Shown one piece after another: positions 48,389 to 60,180 of a DNA stretch of 64,000 nucleotides; the first letter of the stretch is position 1, and the number at the start of each line of letters is the position of its first letter. Source of the DNA: Arthrobacter terrae (GTDB lineage: Bacteria > Actinomycetota > Actinomycetes > Actinomycetales > Micrococcaceae); NCBI RefSeq assembly GCF_015708085.1, contig NZ_JADNYM010000007.1, positions 62,001 through 126,000 on the forward strand, written 5' to 3'. A program made the position numbers and the translations under genes. The notes below the pieces were generated by a model. That model worked only from the letters and a program-made list of their open reading frames with translations. It did no database searches and was not told the DNA's origin.

Positions 48389-50137
48389 ATGACCCTGGAA
48401 GCCGCTGCCCAAGGGCCGGACACTAATGCACAAGACTCCCGGACAGAGAAAACGCCGTTGCGCGACCGGCCATCACGCGTTCGGGCCAAGGCCTTTGTCG
48501 TCACTGCCGCTCTCGCAGCGCTGATCCTTAGTGGCTGCGCGCCGGCTGCGGAGCAAGAACAACGCCCCGGGAATTCGACGGCGTCGGCCGCGTCCACGTC
48601 CACCTCCGCGTCCACCTCCACCTCAACCTCCGCGTCCGCGAAACAGACCTTCGCTCCTTTTGACCGGGAAGAATATGCGCAGATTGGCGCAGCGGCGGGC
48701 GCTACCACTGGCGTTGACCCAACGGCCGTCAGCGTCACGGATCAGTCGACGGGTGAAAATATGCCTGCTGGCCTCATGGGGCTGTCGATCGAAACGGATT
48801 CGATGACGGACCCGGCCCTTGATCCGGATAACTCGGAATTGGCGGCTGTCCTGAAGAAAATGAACAAGCCGGTCCTGCGCTTCGGCGGGCAATCCGTCGA
48901 TCGGCGGTTCTTCTGGACGTCCACGAATGAGCCGGCGCCGGACTGGAAATTAGTGCCGGCCTACAAGGGTGATGTGAGGCCCATTATGCGGGTGCAGCCC
49001 GAGGACCTGCAGCGGATTAAGCGCCTCCTCGATGCCGTGGACGGCACCGTGTTGCTCTCTGCAGACATGGGCCATTTTGACCCGGCCAGAGCCGGGGACC
49101 TCGCCGCTCATGCAAAGGACATTCTGGGCGACCGGCTTTTGGGCGTCAGCCTGGGAAATGAGCCGAACGGCTACAACCGGTCCTACGATCCCTACCTGAC
49201 GCTGCGTGGCGACGGCTGGGACTTTGCCGCCTATGCGAAAGAAGCCACTGCCGTTGCCGACGCAATCAAAAAGGCTGCTCCCGGGGTCAAGATAGCGGGA
49301 CCTGAAACCTATTCGGATTCGTGGTGGAAGCAATTTACCGCGCTGAAACTCGATAACGTCGGCGCGTTGGCCTATCACAACTATCCGCTCCCGGAGTGCC
49401 CCGATCCGTCGAATCCTCTTGCTCCGTCCATTGCACGGGTTATGTCGCGGAGCCTTGCCGATTCCAGTGCAAAGTATCAGGCAGCCGCCAGCAAGGTAGC
49501 CAAGGACGCCAACATCGCAGCATGGCTGACGGAAACGGGAATCTCCTCCTGCGGAGGCTCCAATGAGACCACGGGACGCCATGTCTCCGCACTGTGGACG
49601 GTGAACTTCGCCATGAGTGCGGCGCAAACAGGTGTTTCCCAGGTGGATCTACACAGCTCCCTGGAAGCCTGTAAGGGCGGTCCGCCGCTGTCACCGATCT
49701 GCGACAGCGGCCCCTACAGGAAGCCCAGCGGCAATTTCACCATGCGCCCGGCGTATTACGGCACCATGCTGGTCAACAGCGTCGGAGCCGGAGCGTTTCA
49801 AAAGGTCAACACTGTGGGAAACGAAAACCTTTATACCTACGCAATAAAACACGACGACGGCAGCTTGAGTGTGCTGATCGTCAACCAGAATGATCCACAA
49901 ACCACAGCGCAGGCGCCTATCACTTTAACCCTCCCCAAGGCCGCCGGCACCGGAACCATGAGTCAGATGACTGGCCCCAGCTTCGATGCGGAAAACCAGA
50001 CGCGAATCGACGGCATGGAAACCGCCGGCGTCCCCAAGGCAACCCAGGACCGTGTTCCCGGGTTCACGGCCGGGACCCAAGAGGTGAAATTGAATCTGAC
50101 GTCCGGCACAGCGACCGTCCTGACCTTTACCTTCTGA
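48389..50137 (+). CDS. Exported GH79-like glycoside hydrolase (lipoprotein)
   Basis: 582 residues. A lipobox LILSGC with Cys50 follows a hydrophobic stretch (35-49) and precedes a Ser/Thr linker (63-84), so the protein is probably membrane-anchored and faces outward. The TIM-barrel (about 110-450) shows acid/base Glu258 in SLGNEPNGYN and nucleophile Glu382 in AWLTETGISS, as in clan GH-A beta-glucuronidase/heparanase-like family 79, followed by a beta domain. Polysaccharide substrate is not known; the wecB genes nearby suggest surface-glycan work. Confidence 0.75.
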   Translation: MTLEAAAQGPDTNAQDSRTEKTPLRDRPSRVRAKAFVVTAALAALILSGCAPAAEQEQRPGNSTASAASTSTSASTSTSTSASAKQTFAPFDREEYAQIGAAAGATTGVDPTAVSVTDQSTGENMPAGLMGLSIETDSMTDPALDPDNSELAAVLKKMNKPVLRFGGQSVDRRFFWTSTNEPAPDWKLVPAYKGDVRPIMRVQPEDLQRIKRLLDAVDGTVLLSADMGHFDPARAGDLAAHAKDILGDRLLGVSLGNEPNGYNRSYDPYLTLRGDGWDFAAYAKEATAVADAIKKAAPGVKIAGPETYSDSWWKQFTALKLDNVGALAYHNYPLPECPDPSNPLAPSIARVMSRSLADSSAKYQAAASKVAKDANIAAWLTETGISSCGGSNETTGRHVSALWTVNFAMSAAQTGVSQVDLHSSLEACKGGPPLSPICDSGPYRKPSGNFTMRPAYYGTMLVNSVGAGAFQKVNTVGNENLYTYAIKHDDGSLSVLIVNQNDPQTTAQAPITLTLPKAAGTGTMSQMTGPSFDAENQTRIDGMETAGVPKATQDRVPGFTAGTQEVKLNLTSGTATVLTFTF

Positions 50138-50208
50138 CCGGACGTACCTTCTGACGGACGCTGGCGGCCCGGGGCTCGGGCCGGGGGGAAGACTGCTAAA
50201 GCGTCACT

Positions 50209-50784
50209 TTAGTCGGCGGGCTCGGCGAACCAGAGCCGGGTCTCGCCGTACTTCTTCTCGGCGAAGCGTTCGACGGCGGCGGGCCAGGTGGGTTCCGGCG
50301 AGCGGGTGGAGCGTTCCAGCACCACGACAGCTTCCGGCGAGAGGTTGGGTGCCAGTGCGGCCAGCGCGGTGCTGAGCTCCACTTCGCCCAGAGGGTAGGG
50401 CGGGTCCATGAAGACCAGGTCCCACTGCTCTGCGTTCGCGTCCGGGACGCGCCCCAGAAATGACTCGACTTTGGACCGGTGCACGGAAACCACTTTGCGT
50501 CCCAGAGCGTCATTGATGGTGGCGGCGTTGCGCTGGCAGACGGCGGCAGCACCGCCATCGTACTCGACAAGTTCCACGCTGGCGGCACCGCGGCTGGCGC
50601 TTTCCACACCCAGGGAACCGGATCCGGCAAAGAGATCCAGCACGTGCGCCCCGGTCAGGGCGTCCATGGACTCCAGCCGGGAGAACAGCGCCTCCTTGAC
50701 CCGGTCCGTGGTGGGCCGGGTCAGCGTGCCGGGCACGGAGGCCAGGGGTGTGCCGCCGGCCACGCCGGCGATGATCCGCGTCAC
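50209..50784 (-). CDS. rsmD: 16S rRNA (guanine966-N2)-methyltransferase RsmD
   Basis: 191-residue SAM methyltransferase. RPTTDRVKEALFSRL, LDLFAGSGSLGVES and the catalytic DPPY (VFMDPPYPLGEVE) are diagnostic. GTG start at 50784, 39 bp after recG. In related genomes coaD follows directly; here the GH79-like and other genes are inserted between. Confidence 0.93.
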   Translation of the reverse strand: MTRIIAGVAGGTPLASVPGTLTRPTTDRVKEALFSRLESMDALTGAHVLDLFAGSGSLGVESASRGAASVELVEYDGGAAAVCQRNAATINDALGRKVVSVHRSKVESFLGRVPDANAEQWDLVFMDPPYPLGEVELSTALAALAPNLSPEAVVVLERSTRSPEPTWPAAVERFAEKKYGETRLWFAEPAD

Positions 50785-50823
50785 GCCGGGAGCCCGCTCA
50801 CGTATCGGGCTGGGGCTGCCGGC

Positions 50824-53245
<2,422 letters not shown>

Positions 53246-53259
<14 letters not shown>

Positions 53260-54394
53260 GGGTATCGGGGCTCAAAACGGATTCCGGCAACAGTGCAGAT
53301 TCCGGCAGCAATGCACTTGTGGCGCCCGTGAATTCGGGAACGTCCCGGCTTTCCGGACCCGCCGCGCTTGCTGGCAGTCCCGGGTTTCCTTCGGCCTGGG
53401 TGGAACTCCGGGCTGCTTCCTCGGCGTCCCGGTCAATCGCGCTGAGCTGTATCACGGAGACGTTGGTCGGGTCCCCGGCCGCGTGGATCAGTTCCAGCGC
53501 AGGTCCGGATTCGGGCACATGGACGTGCAGCCGCCAGCGGTAGCCGCCGTCGGGCTCATCCAAAGGTGACACGGCGCTCATGATCACCGAATCCCCCAGC
53601 TCGTCGAGCTGTATCCGCAACCCGGCCGCCGCCAACGGCGAAAGATTAATGGTGCACATAATTTCCACGCCCCGGATTTCGGGCATATCCGCGTGGATGT
53701 GTGGATCCTGCACGTCATAACCGGAGAGCCCGTCCACCAGCTCGGCGTCCAGTTCCTGTCCCAGCACCGCTGAGCGAAGGCAGTCCAGCACCAGCAGCAG
53801 GCCTACTCCACCGGCGTCGACCACTTTTGCTTCCCGCAGCGCACCCAGCTGGCTTTCGGTCTGCACTACCGCTTCCAACGCGGCCTGTACCGCAGCGTCG
53901 AGGGCCACGGACAGGGCATGGTTGCTGTCATCGCCGTGCTGCGCTGCGTCCACCGCTGCCGCGGCCTCTGCACTGGCCTCCAAAACCGAGAGCAAAGTGC
54001 CCGGCAATGGTTCGCTCAGCGCGGACCACGCCCTGATTTGTGCGCGCTGCAGGCCGGCCGCCAGCAGCGGCGCGCTGAGCCGGGTGGATCCAATCAGCGG
54101 CTCCGCCAGGGCTGCAAGGAACACGGAGAACAACGTCCCGGAGTTGCCGCGGGCGTGCTCCATTGCTGCCCGCCCGGCCACGGCGAGCACCTCGCCCACA
54201 TCCGCCAGCTCCGAATCATGGATCGCGGCCGACGCAGCCCGCACGGTCAGGTAGAGGTTTGTCCCGGTGTCCCCATCGGCCACCGGGAAAATATTAATCG
54301 CGTTCAGCCGGTCGCTATGGTTGCCCAGCGTCTCTTCGGCCTTGGCCAGCCAGCGCCGGACGGCAGGCGCGTTGGCGGCAATTTTAGACTGCAA
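53246..54394 (-). CDS. DAK2/DhaL-domain protein (FakA-like kinase subunit)
   Basis: 382 residues. The DhaL nucleotide-binding motif NIFPVADGDTGTN (Asp40, Asp42) starts an alpha-barrel domain (about 1-200) containing HARGNSGTLFSVFLAAL and KVVDAGGVGLLLVLD. FakA relatives phosphorylate fatty acids with FakB; no fakB lies nearby, so that role is inference. The C-terminal half is family-specific and ends in a Ser/Leu/Glu repeat. TTG start at 54394 inside the thiL end; the gene order thiL-DAK2-recG is common in actinobacteria. Confidence 0.88.
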
Positions 54395-55439
54395 AATGAT
54401 CCCATCCCACGGTATCCGCAGCTATCCCTGCGATTGTTACCGGCGGTACTGATTCGATTTTTCGCCCGCCGGGCACTATCGAGCCTATCGCAGTGAAGCC
54501 GTCCGGGAGTGGTAGACCGGGCGGAAATGTCGCTAAAAGTCCGTGGTCTTCCCCGCCGCCGAGCACCCAGTCCATCGGATCCGCACCGAGCAGCGCCGCG
54601 GTCCCGGCCAACGGGCGCGCCAGCTGGGCCAAAGCCGCCCGGTCCAGGTCCAGCGACACGCCGCTTGCCCGGGCCAGCCGTCCGGCATCGCGGATTAGCC
54701 CGTCGGAAATGTCCAGCATGGCGGTAGCTCCGGCGATCGCTGCCGCCGGGCCGGCGGCCAGTGGCGGCCGGGGACGGCAAAAGAGGGCGACGACGTCGGG
54801 CCGGTCGCCGCCGTCGTCGGGCCTGCCGTCGTGGAACCGCCCGCTGTCGCCAAGCTGGCCGCCGCCGCCGTCGTCCTCGCTTTCCAGCACGGCCCAACCC
54901 GCCGCCGCATGCCCCACGGTCCCGGCCAGCGCAACCGTATCGCCGTCCTGCGCCCCGGATCGCAGTACCGGCTTCCTGCCCTGCAGCGAGCCCATGACCG
55001 CCACCGTCACCACAATTTCGCTCCCCCCGGAAAGGTCCCCGCCGGCCACCGAACAATCCGCGGCTCCCAGCTCCCGGATCGCGGCATTGAGCCCCTCCGT
55101 GAGCCCTTCCGCCCAGGACACCGGCGTGGTCTCCGGCAGGGTCAGGCTGACCACCAAGGAACTGGCAACCGCACCCATCGCATTAATGTCACTGAGGTTC
55201 TGCGCCGCGGCCTTCCAGCCCACGTCATACCCGGTGGAGGCGTACCCATTGGCCCACTGCAACCGGAAATCCCGGTCCTGGACCTGCGTGTCGATTGAGA
55301 CCACCATGCGCCCGTCCGGTGCCGCCACCACTGCCGCATCATCCCCCGGCCCCAACAGCACCGAAGCACTGCCGTCCAGGAGTGGAAAAATGCGCGCCAG
55401 CAGCCCGGATTCGGAGAGCTCCCCTACTCGTAACGTCAT
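54384..55439 (-). CDS. thiL: Thiamine-monophosphate kinase ThiL
   Basis: Last enzyme of thiamine diphosphate synthesis, 351 residues. GPGDDAAVV, GWKAAAQNLSDINAMGA and GGGEDHGLLATFP are the family signatures. A Gly/Asp/Arg-rich loop (about 192-216) in the middle is longer than usual. ATG at 55439 (MTLRVGELSESGL); the ORF extends much further upstream but that part is antisense to ydcF- and vanZ-like genes. Only about 54 bp separates it from the divergent VanZ gene. Confidence 0.9.
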   Translation of the reverse strand: MTLRVGELSESGLLARIFPLLDGSASVLLGPGDDAAVVAAPDGRMVVSIDTQVQDRDFRLQWANGYASTGYDVGWKAAAQNLSDINAMGAVASSLVVSLTLPETTPVSWAEGLTEGLNAAIRELGAADCSVAGGDLSGGSEIVVTVAVMGSLQGRKPVLRSGAQDGDTVALAGTVGHAAAGWAVLESEDDGGGGQLGDSGRFHDGRPDDGGDRPDVVALFCRPRPPLAAGPAAAIAGATAMLDISDGLIRDAGRLARASGVSLDLDRAALAQLARPLAGTAALLGADPMDWVLGGGEDHGLLATFPPGLPLPDGFTAIGSIVPGGRKIESVPPVTIAGIAADTVGWDHFAV

Positions 55440-55493
55440 GGAGCAACCGTATAACGGGCCACTGACAACCTCCTGAGCACTACATTTAACCTT

Positions 55494-55964
55494 GTGCCTA
55501 AGCCAACCCGTCCCGCGCACACCCGTGTCCCTCAGCTGGTCCTCGGGGTATACCTGCTTGTCCTGGCGTTGATTGTCTTTTGGCCCAGTCATGTGGACAA
55601 ACCCATCGACGGCCTGCTCGCGGACACGCTGCAGTTCCTGCATGGGCACGGCGTCCCCGGCTGGGTCGATTACACCTTCGTGGAGTCGGCGGCAAACGTC
55701 CTGTTGTTCATTCCGTTTGGGTTCCTGGTCGCGTTGATGCTCCCGCCGCGCCGCTGGTGGGCCGCCGTCATCATCGGATGCGCGGCGCCATGCTGCATTG
55801 AACTGGCCCAGCTGCTTTTCCTCAGCGGCCGCACGTCCACCCTCGCCGACGTTGCCGTCAACACCTTGGGAGCAGCGATCGGAGCGGTCATCGCGTGGCT
55901 GGTCACGCGGGTAAAGCGACGAACCCGCAGCCGGCGGAGCTCCTCCGCGACTTACGGCCGGTAA
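55494..55964 (+). CDS. VanZ-like membrane protein
   Basis: 156 residues with four or five membrane helices, typical VanZ layout: helix LVLGVYLLVLALIVFWP, then NVLLFIPFGFLVALMLP, CIELAQLLFLSGRTSTLADVAVNTLGAAIGA. VanZ itself lowers teicoplanin sensitivity; roles of the homologues are unknown. GTG start at 55494. It is followed 9 bp later by a YdcF-like gene. Confidence 0.88.
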   Translation: MPKPTRPAHTRVPQLVLGVYLLVLALIVFWPSHVDKPIDGLLADTLQFLHGHGVPGWVDYTFVESAANVLLFIPFGFLVALMLPPRRWWAAVIIGCAAPCCIELAQLLFLSGRTSTLADVAVNTLGAAIGAVIAWLVTRVKRRTRSRRSSSATYGR

Positions 55965-55973
55965 TATTAGCTG

Positions 55974-56552
55974 GTGCCCGTCCCCAACTCCCCCGCCCGG
56001 CGTCTCGCCGCCGGCGGGATCATCATTGTGGGCATAGTCGTACTGGTCTGGTTCCTGGTCGCATACCAGCTCTTCGCCAATCCGGAACAGACCAAACCCC
56101 GCAAGGCCGACGCCGTCATCATGCTCGGCGGCGCCAGCGCCGAACGCCTCCCCGTAGCCCGCGACCTGGTGGAAGCCGGAGTTGCGCCCGTCCTGGCCAT
56201 CTCGCATACGCACAGCGCCGGTAATGTACAGGCCGACGGCGTCTGCGAGTACCCGGGTGTGATCCCCTTTACGCTGGTGTGCTTCCAGCCCGCTTCACTG
56301 GATACCAGGGGCGAAGCCGCCGCCATAGGAAAACTGGTCAGCGAGAAAGGCTGGCACTCCATCATCGTCGTGACGTCCCGCTACCATGCCTCGCGCGCCA
56401 AGGCCCTGATCACCCAGTGCACCACCGCCGACGTGCAGATGGTCGTTTCCGAGCCTGACCTCTCGCCGTTCGGCTGGTTGCGCCGATTCGTTGTCGAGTC
56501 CGGTGGCCTGATTGATGCGAATTTGCGGCCGGAATGCGCAGCGGCGGACTAG
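55974..56552 (+). CDS. YdcF/DUF218-like membrane-anchored protein
   Basis: 192 residues. An N-terminal membrane helix (about 13-32) precedes a DUF218 domain: ADAVIMLGGASAERLPVARDLVEAGVAP, then DTRGEAAAIGKLV and VVTSRYHASRAKAL. Family members have been linked to envelope or vancomycin phenotypes, but a catalytic activity is not settled. GTG start. Confidence 0.85.
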   Translation: MPVPNSPARRLAAGGIIIVGIVVLVWFLVAYQLFANPEQTKPRKADAVIMLGGASAERLPVARDLVEAGVAPVLAISHTHSAGNVQADGVCEYPGVIPFTLVCFQPASLDTRGEAAAIGKLVSEKGWHSIIVVTSRYHASRAKALITQCTTADVQMVVSEPDLSPFGWLRRFVVESGGLIDANLRPECAAAD

Positions 56553-56659
56553 AAATCGACCTTCCACTCAGGTTCGCACTGGCTCCCCATGTAAGAATGA
56601 ACAACCGAAGAAATGGTGCCGCCAGCGGCAGACTACGAGCAAAAGAACAGGAGGGGCAC

Positions 56660-56923
56660 GTGCCCAAGCTGCCAGCAAATGGCCTTCCGGCTGCCCGGCA
56701 CCTGCATATCTCCTGGTACCAGAAACGTCGGTTCGCAAAAGTATCGAGTCGCCGCTCTATAAAGGAGCCCCCGCAGGCGACGTCGGACGTCGAGCCATGC
56801 GAAACGTCATTCACTGTCCGATCCAAACAATTGCGCGTCAAGCGCCGAGTGGCTGCGGTGCTGGTTGTCCTGGTGTGTATAGCGGTGCCCACTCTGGTAG
56901 CCGCGCTGGTCTTCGTCGGCTGA
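56660..56923 (+). CDS. Small single-helix membrane protein
   Basis: 87 residues: a basic N-terminal region (about 1-60) and one C-terminal hydrophobic helix (about 66-87, VAAVLVVLVCIAVPTLVAALVFV). The GTG at 56660 has AGGAGG upstream. No family recognised. It lies between the YdcF-like gene and wecB copy 2, same strand; by context it may act in envelope or polysaccharide work. Confidence 0.55.
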   Translation: MPKLPANGLPAARHLHISWYQKRRFAKVSSRRSIKEPPQATSDVEPCETSFTVRSKQLRVKRRVAAVLVVLVCIAVPTLVAALVFVG

Positions 56924-57033
56924 CCGGTCAGCGACACAGAGACGGATTCCTGCTGCACTGGGCTGCCACGTCATCCATTACACTAGTCCAGTACTTGATA
57001 TGGAATCGCACGCCAATTTCCCGGGGGAACTAC

Positions 57034-58197
57034 ATGCTTAAGCTGATGCCGATCTATGGCACGCGTCCGGAAGCCATCAAAATGGCTCCGATCATTAAAG
57101 CCATCCAGGCGTCCACACAGTTCGACTGCGTGGTCACGGTGACCGGCCAGCACCGGGAAATGCTGGACCAGGTCAACGAACTCTTCGGCATCGCCCCGGA
57201 CCACGACCTGAACATCATCGCGCCCCGGCAGACCCTGAACTCCATCATGGCCAAAACCATCACTGGGCTGGACGCCTTGTTTGAAGCCGATGCACCCGAC
57301 GCCGTCATTGTCCAAGGTGACACCACCACCTCCACGGCGGCGGCCATCGCCGCGTTCTACCGCGGTATCCCGGTCGTCCATGTCGAAGCGGGACTGCGCA
57401 GCGGGGACCTCTTCTCCCCGTTCCCTGAAGAGGGCAACCGGAAAATCTCCAGCCACATTTCCAGCCTCCATCTGGCCCCGACATCGGTCAGTAAAGCCAA
57501 CCTGCTCCGGGAGAACATCAACCCCGAGGACATCGCCGTCACCGGGAACACCGTCATCGACGCACTGCTGGAAACCGTCGAGAAGAACGTACCCTTCCAG
57601 GACCGGGCCCTGCAGGATCTGGCCGAGGCCGGCAAGGAAATCCTGCTGGTGACCACGCATCGGCGGGAAAATCAGGGCAACACCATGGACGGGATCGGCC
57701 GCGCCCTGGCCCGCATCGCCGACGCTCACCCGGAGGTGACCATCGTCCTGCCGGTGCATAAGAACCCAGCCGTCCGCGAAGCCGTCCTCCCGGCCATCAC
57801 CGGCAAGCCGAACGTAGTCATCACCGAACCCCTTGGCTATGGTGAATTCACCCGGCTGCTGTCCCTGGCCCACGTGGTTCTCACCGATTCCGGCGGCGTC
57901 CAGGAAGAAGCCCCCAGCCTCGGCAAACCCGTGCTGGTAATGCGGAACAACACCGAACGCCCCGAAGCGGTCTCCGCCGGCACCGTAAAACTGATCGGCA
58001 CGGATGAATCCGTCATCGTCCAGGAGGTCACCACCTTGCTCAATGACCCGACAGCCTATTCGGCGATGGCCAACGCCGTGAACCCCTACGGCGACGGCCA
58101 CGCCGCAGCCCGCTGCATCGCGGCCATCGCCCAACTCCTCAACGTAGGCACCCGACTCCCGGACTTCAACAACAACCGAACAACGACAAACCGGTAA
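57034..58197 (+). CDS. wecB: UDP-N-acetylglucosamine 2-epimerase, copy 2
   Basis: 387 residues, the same enzyme as the gene at 46967 with Lys22 and a slightly different C-terminus (NNNRTTTNR). The catalytic set Arg11, Lys16, Asp96, Glu118, Glu132 and THRREN is intact. The upstream frame to 56512 is not coding; the ATG at 57034 follows a GGGGGAA site. From 57427 to 58098 it is base-for-base identical to copy 1, whereas the 5' third has several changes. It heads a polysaccharide-type region. Confidence 0.93.
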   Translation: MLKLMPIYGTRPEAIKMAPIIKAIQASTQFDCVVTVTGQHREMLDQVNELFGIAPDHDLNIIAPRQTLNSIMAKTITGLDALFEADAPDAVIVQGDTTTSTAAAIAAFYRGIPVVHVEAGLRSGDLFSPFPEEGNRKISSHISSLHLAPTSVSKANLLRENINPEDIAVTGNTVIDALLETVEKNVPFQDRALQDLAEAGKEILLVTTHRRENQGNTMDGIGRALARIADAHPEVTIVLPVHKNPAVREAVLPAITGKPNVVITEPLGYGEFTRLLSLAHVVLTDSGGVQEEAPSLGKPVLVMRNNTERPEAVSAGTVKLIGTDESVIVQEVTTLLNDPTAYSAMANAVNPYGDGHAAARCIAAIAQLLNVGTRLPDFNNNRTTTNR

Positions 58198-58467
58198 TCC
58201 AATTTCGTCCATGAAGCCGGCTCAGCCATTGGCAGTCGATCTGCCTTTTTGACATGATTCTGAATCAACATAATTACGCGTCAAATCTCATGTCTTAAAA
58301 AATACCGAGACTAAACGGCCTAAGACCGCGTATTTCGTCGAATATTTAATTTAGGCAACTCCCATCCTCGGATGGCAAACTTCAAGCCAAACCGAAGCCG
58401 ATGTGCACTCGTTGTCCACAGACTCGCAAAAAATTTGGAGACCCGCCGACGTAGCGAAAGAAGTGTC
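58198..58467. other. A+T-rich spacer before the PP-loop gene
   Basis: About 270 bp, distinctly richer in A and T than the backbone, at the join between the wecB region and acquired DNA. The PP-loop frame is open back to 58372 but without a good ribosome site. It presumably contains the promoter of the following gene. Confidence 0.45.
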
Positions 58468-59655
58468 GTGAACAGAGATACTATCCCGGGCCGATACAAG
58501 GTCTCGGCATTAGACGTGAGCTCAGACGGACGTCTTACCTTCAAAATTGAGTCATCCAATGGGTTCAAATCTCCATACTTTGACCTTCCCCCCAACGTGT
58601 TTCCAAAAAATGATGCGGTCGCCGCGGCTGCAGCATTACTTATAGGTCGCGGTGCCAGCATTGAATTTGACTTTCCCGTTTCTTCAGACGTGCTCGAGCG
58701 AGTAGACATGCACTGTAATCGCGAAGGACTGACTGGCTCCAAAGTTCAACTATTACCCAGCCAGTCTAAATCACCCACCGTCCTAACCAATAAATTTAGT
58801 CTCGCTTTCTCTGGGGGGTTCGATTCTCTCACCGCTCGTGATATCTTACCGCCAGATACCCCTCTTGTGTCTCTAGATTTTGGAGGAAGATTTGCCAGAG
58901 AACGACCCATGTTTGAAATATTCGGCTCGAACGTAATCTGCACCAATCTGGTAGAAATTGGTCTCAACCGCGCTTCATGGAGCTTCATGGCGATAGGCAA
59001 CCTTCTACTTCGAGACAGCCTAAAAGCTGATAACATAAGCTTCGGCACGGTGACCGAGGCTAGACCTAAGTACTTTCGTTTTGCGGAGCAGGTTCAGCCT
59101 GGGCCATCGACTATGTCTGAACTAACCGGCATGCCGGTATTTAATCCTGTTCTCGGATTAACAGAAGTGGCAACTGCACAATACGCTCTGGAACGGTTCC
59201 CCCATCTGATACCGAAGATATTCCGTTCTGTTGCTAATCCGGGGGAGGAGAAGTCCTACCGCAAGAGCCTTTTGCTTCGCGCAGCCGCATACCGCACGGA
59301 ATCTGCATTGCAACTCGATGCGGCAAGTCCGCCAGAGATTCCCATTGTATGGGGTACGAATACATCCTTAGACTTTTTAGCTGTGTACCTAATCAAATTC
59401 GTGGGTCTCGAAGCCGTCCAAATGAGCTACAGAGATCCAATACCTGAGGCGATACTGAGACTCAGTGAGAAGCTACGTCTCACTTTTTATGCTAAGGCGA
59501 ACAGCAACTTCTACGGCAACCTTCCGAGGGGCTTGCAAGGACGGCTATACGAACGGCTCTCCGCGATGGGAATAGGACCTTATGAGTCGAGGGATTTCTC
59601 TGAGTTTGCCCAAATAATTGCCGCGCTGGGGGCATTGTCGAATCCTCAAAGGTAG
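58468..59655 (+). CDS. PP-loop (QueC-like) protein of unfamiliar family, copy A
   Basis: 395 residues from GTG 58468 (AAAGAAG upstream), which gives the same length and SGG position as its paralogue at 62022; an ATG at 58372 would add 32 residues. At 115-120 it has SGGFDS, the ATP-pyrophosphate loop of PP-ATPases, followed by VSLDFGGRFARE, a QueC-like arrangement. Other shared blocks: WSFMAIGNLLL, GLTEVATAQYALERFP, GEEKSYRK and TSLDFLAVYLIK. There are no zinc cysteines as in QueC. A nucleotide- or sugar-modifying role is inference. Confidence 0.65.
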   Translation: MNRDTIPGRYKVSALDVSSDGRLTFKIESSNGFKSPYFDLPPNVFPKNDAVAAAAALLIGRGASIEFDFPVSSDVLERVDMHCNREGLTGSKVQLLPSQSKSPTVLTNKFSLAFSGGFDSLTARDILPPDTPLVSLDFGGRFARERPMFEIFGSNVICTNLVEIGLNRASWSFMAIGNLLLRDSLKADNISFGTVTEARPKYFRFAEQVQPGPSTMSELTGMPVFNPVLGLTEVATAQYALERFPHLIPKIFRSVANPGEEKSYRKSLLLRAAAYRTESALQLDAASPPEIPIVWGTNTSLDFLAVYLIKFVGLEAVQMSYRDPIPEAILRLSEKLRLTFYAKANSNFYGNLPRGLQGRLYERLSAMGIGPYESRDFSEFAQIIAALGALSNPQR

Positions 59656-60180
59656 CTGAACAGAAGGGATCATAGGATGGATGTACGCATTGCGAACACC
59701 GTGACCGGTGGGCGTCGGGGGAATTGATAGCGGCCATAGCATACTTCCTTTGGGAGCTCTTTCCGTCCCGTGGCGAAGACCAGTACACCGAGATGAATTC
59801 ACGCCACCGTCCGGGCCACGCTTCTCAACAGGTTACGGAATGGTAGTTGGTCGTGTCGCGAAACCCGCGGGCGGTGCGCTTGACGCTTTTGATCGTGGCG
59901 ATTCGCGGCCTTGACCTTCGCCGTTGTTACCTGGTTGACCAAATGATTTTGCATTTCTGCCCACTATTTGGTCCTGGTCGCTTGCAGCCGGTCAGTTTCC
60001 TTCATCGCCGCCGTCTGGCAGACTCTTGGCGGTTGCTGGTGAAACCGGCTCTTCGTGGTTCGTGGTTCGTGGTGAAATCCAATTTCGTGTCCATGAACGT
60101 CGGTGGCTCGTATGTTGCCGCCAACCGAAAATAGGGCCAGGAACGCCAACTTAAAGTAGGGCCACCGACCATTATGGAAG
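59656..60180. other. Region between PP-loop gene A and the IS21 transposase
   Basis: 525 bp with no gene I can support. The stretch from about 60098 (gtcggtggctcgtatgttgcc) to 60168 (gccaccgac) looks like a terminal region of the IS21-type element, with short internal inverted repeats. Short repeated cgtggttcgtggttcgtgg runs occur at 60054-60072. Confidence 0.45.

Noticed and set aside
47174-48433. 419-codon minus-strand ORF over wecB copy 1 (and its twin over copy 2 at 56983-58212)
   Set aside because: Occurs in both copies only because the underlying wecB sequence is duplicated; sense frame is a clear epimerase.
54384-56213. 609-residue thiL product
   Set aside because: The first 258 codons are antisense to the VanZ- and YdcF-like genes; ThiL family start fits ATG 55439.
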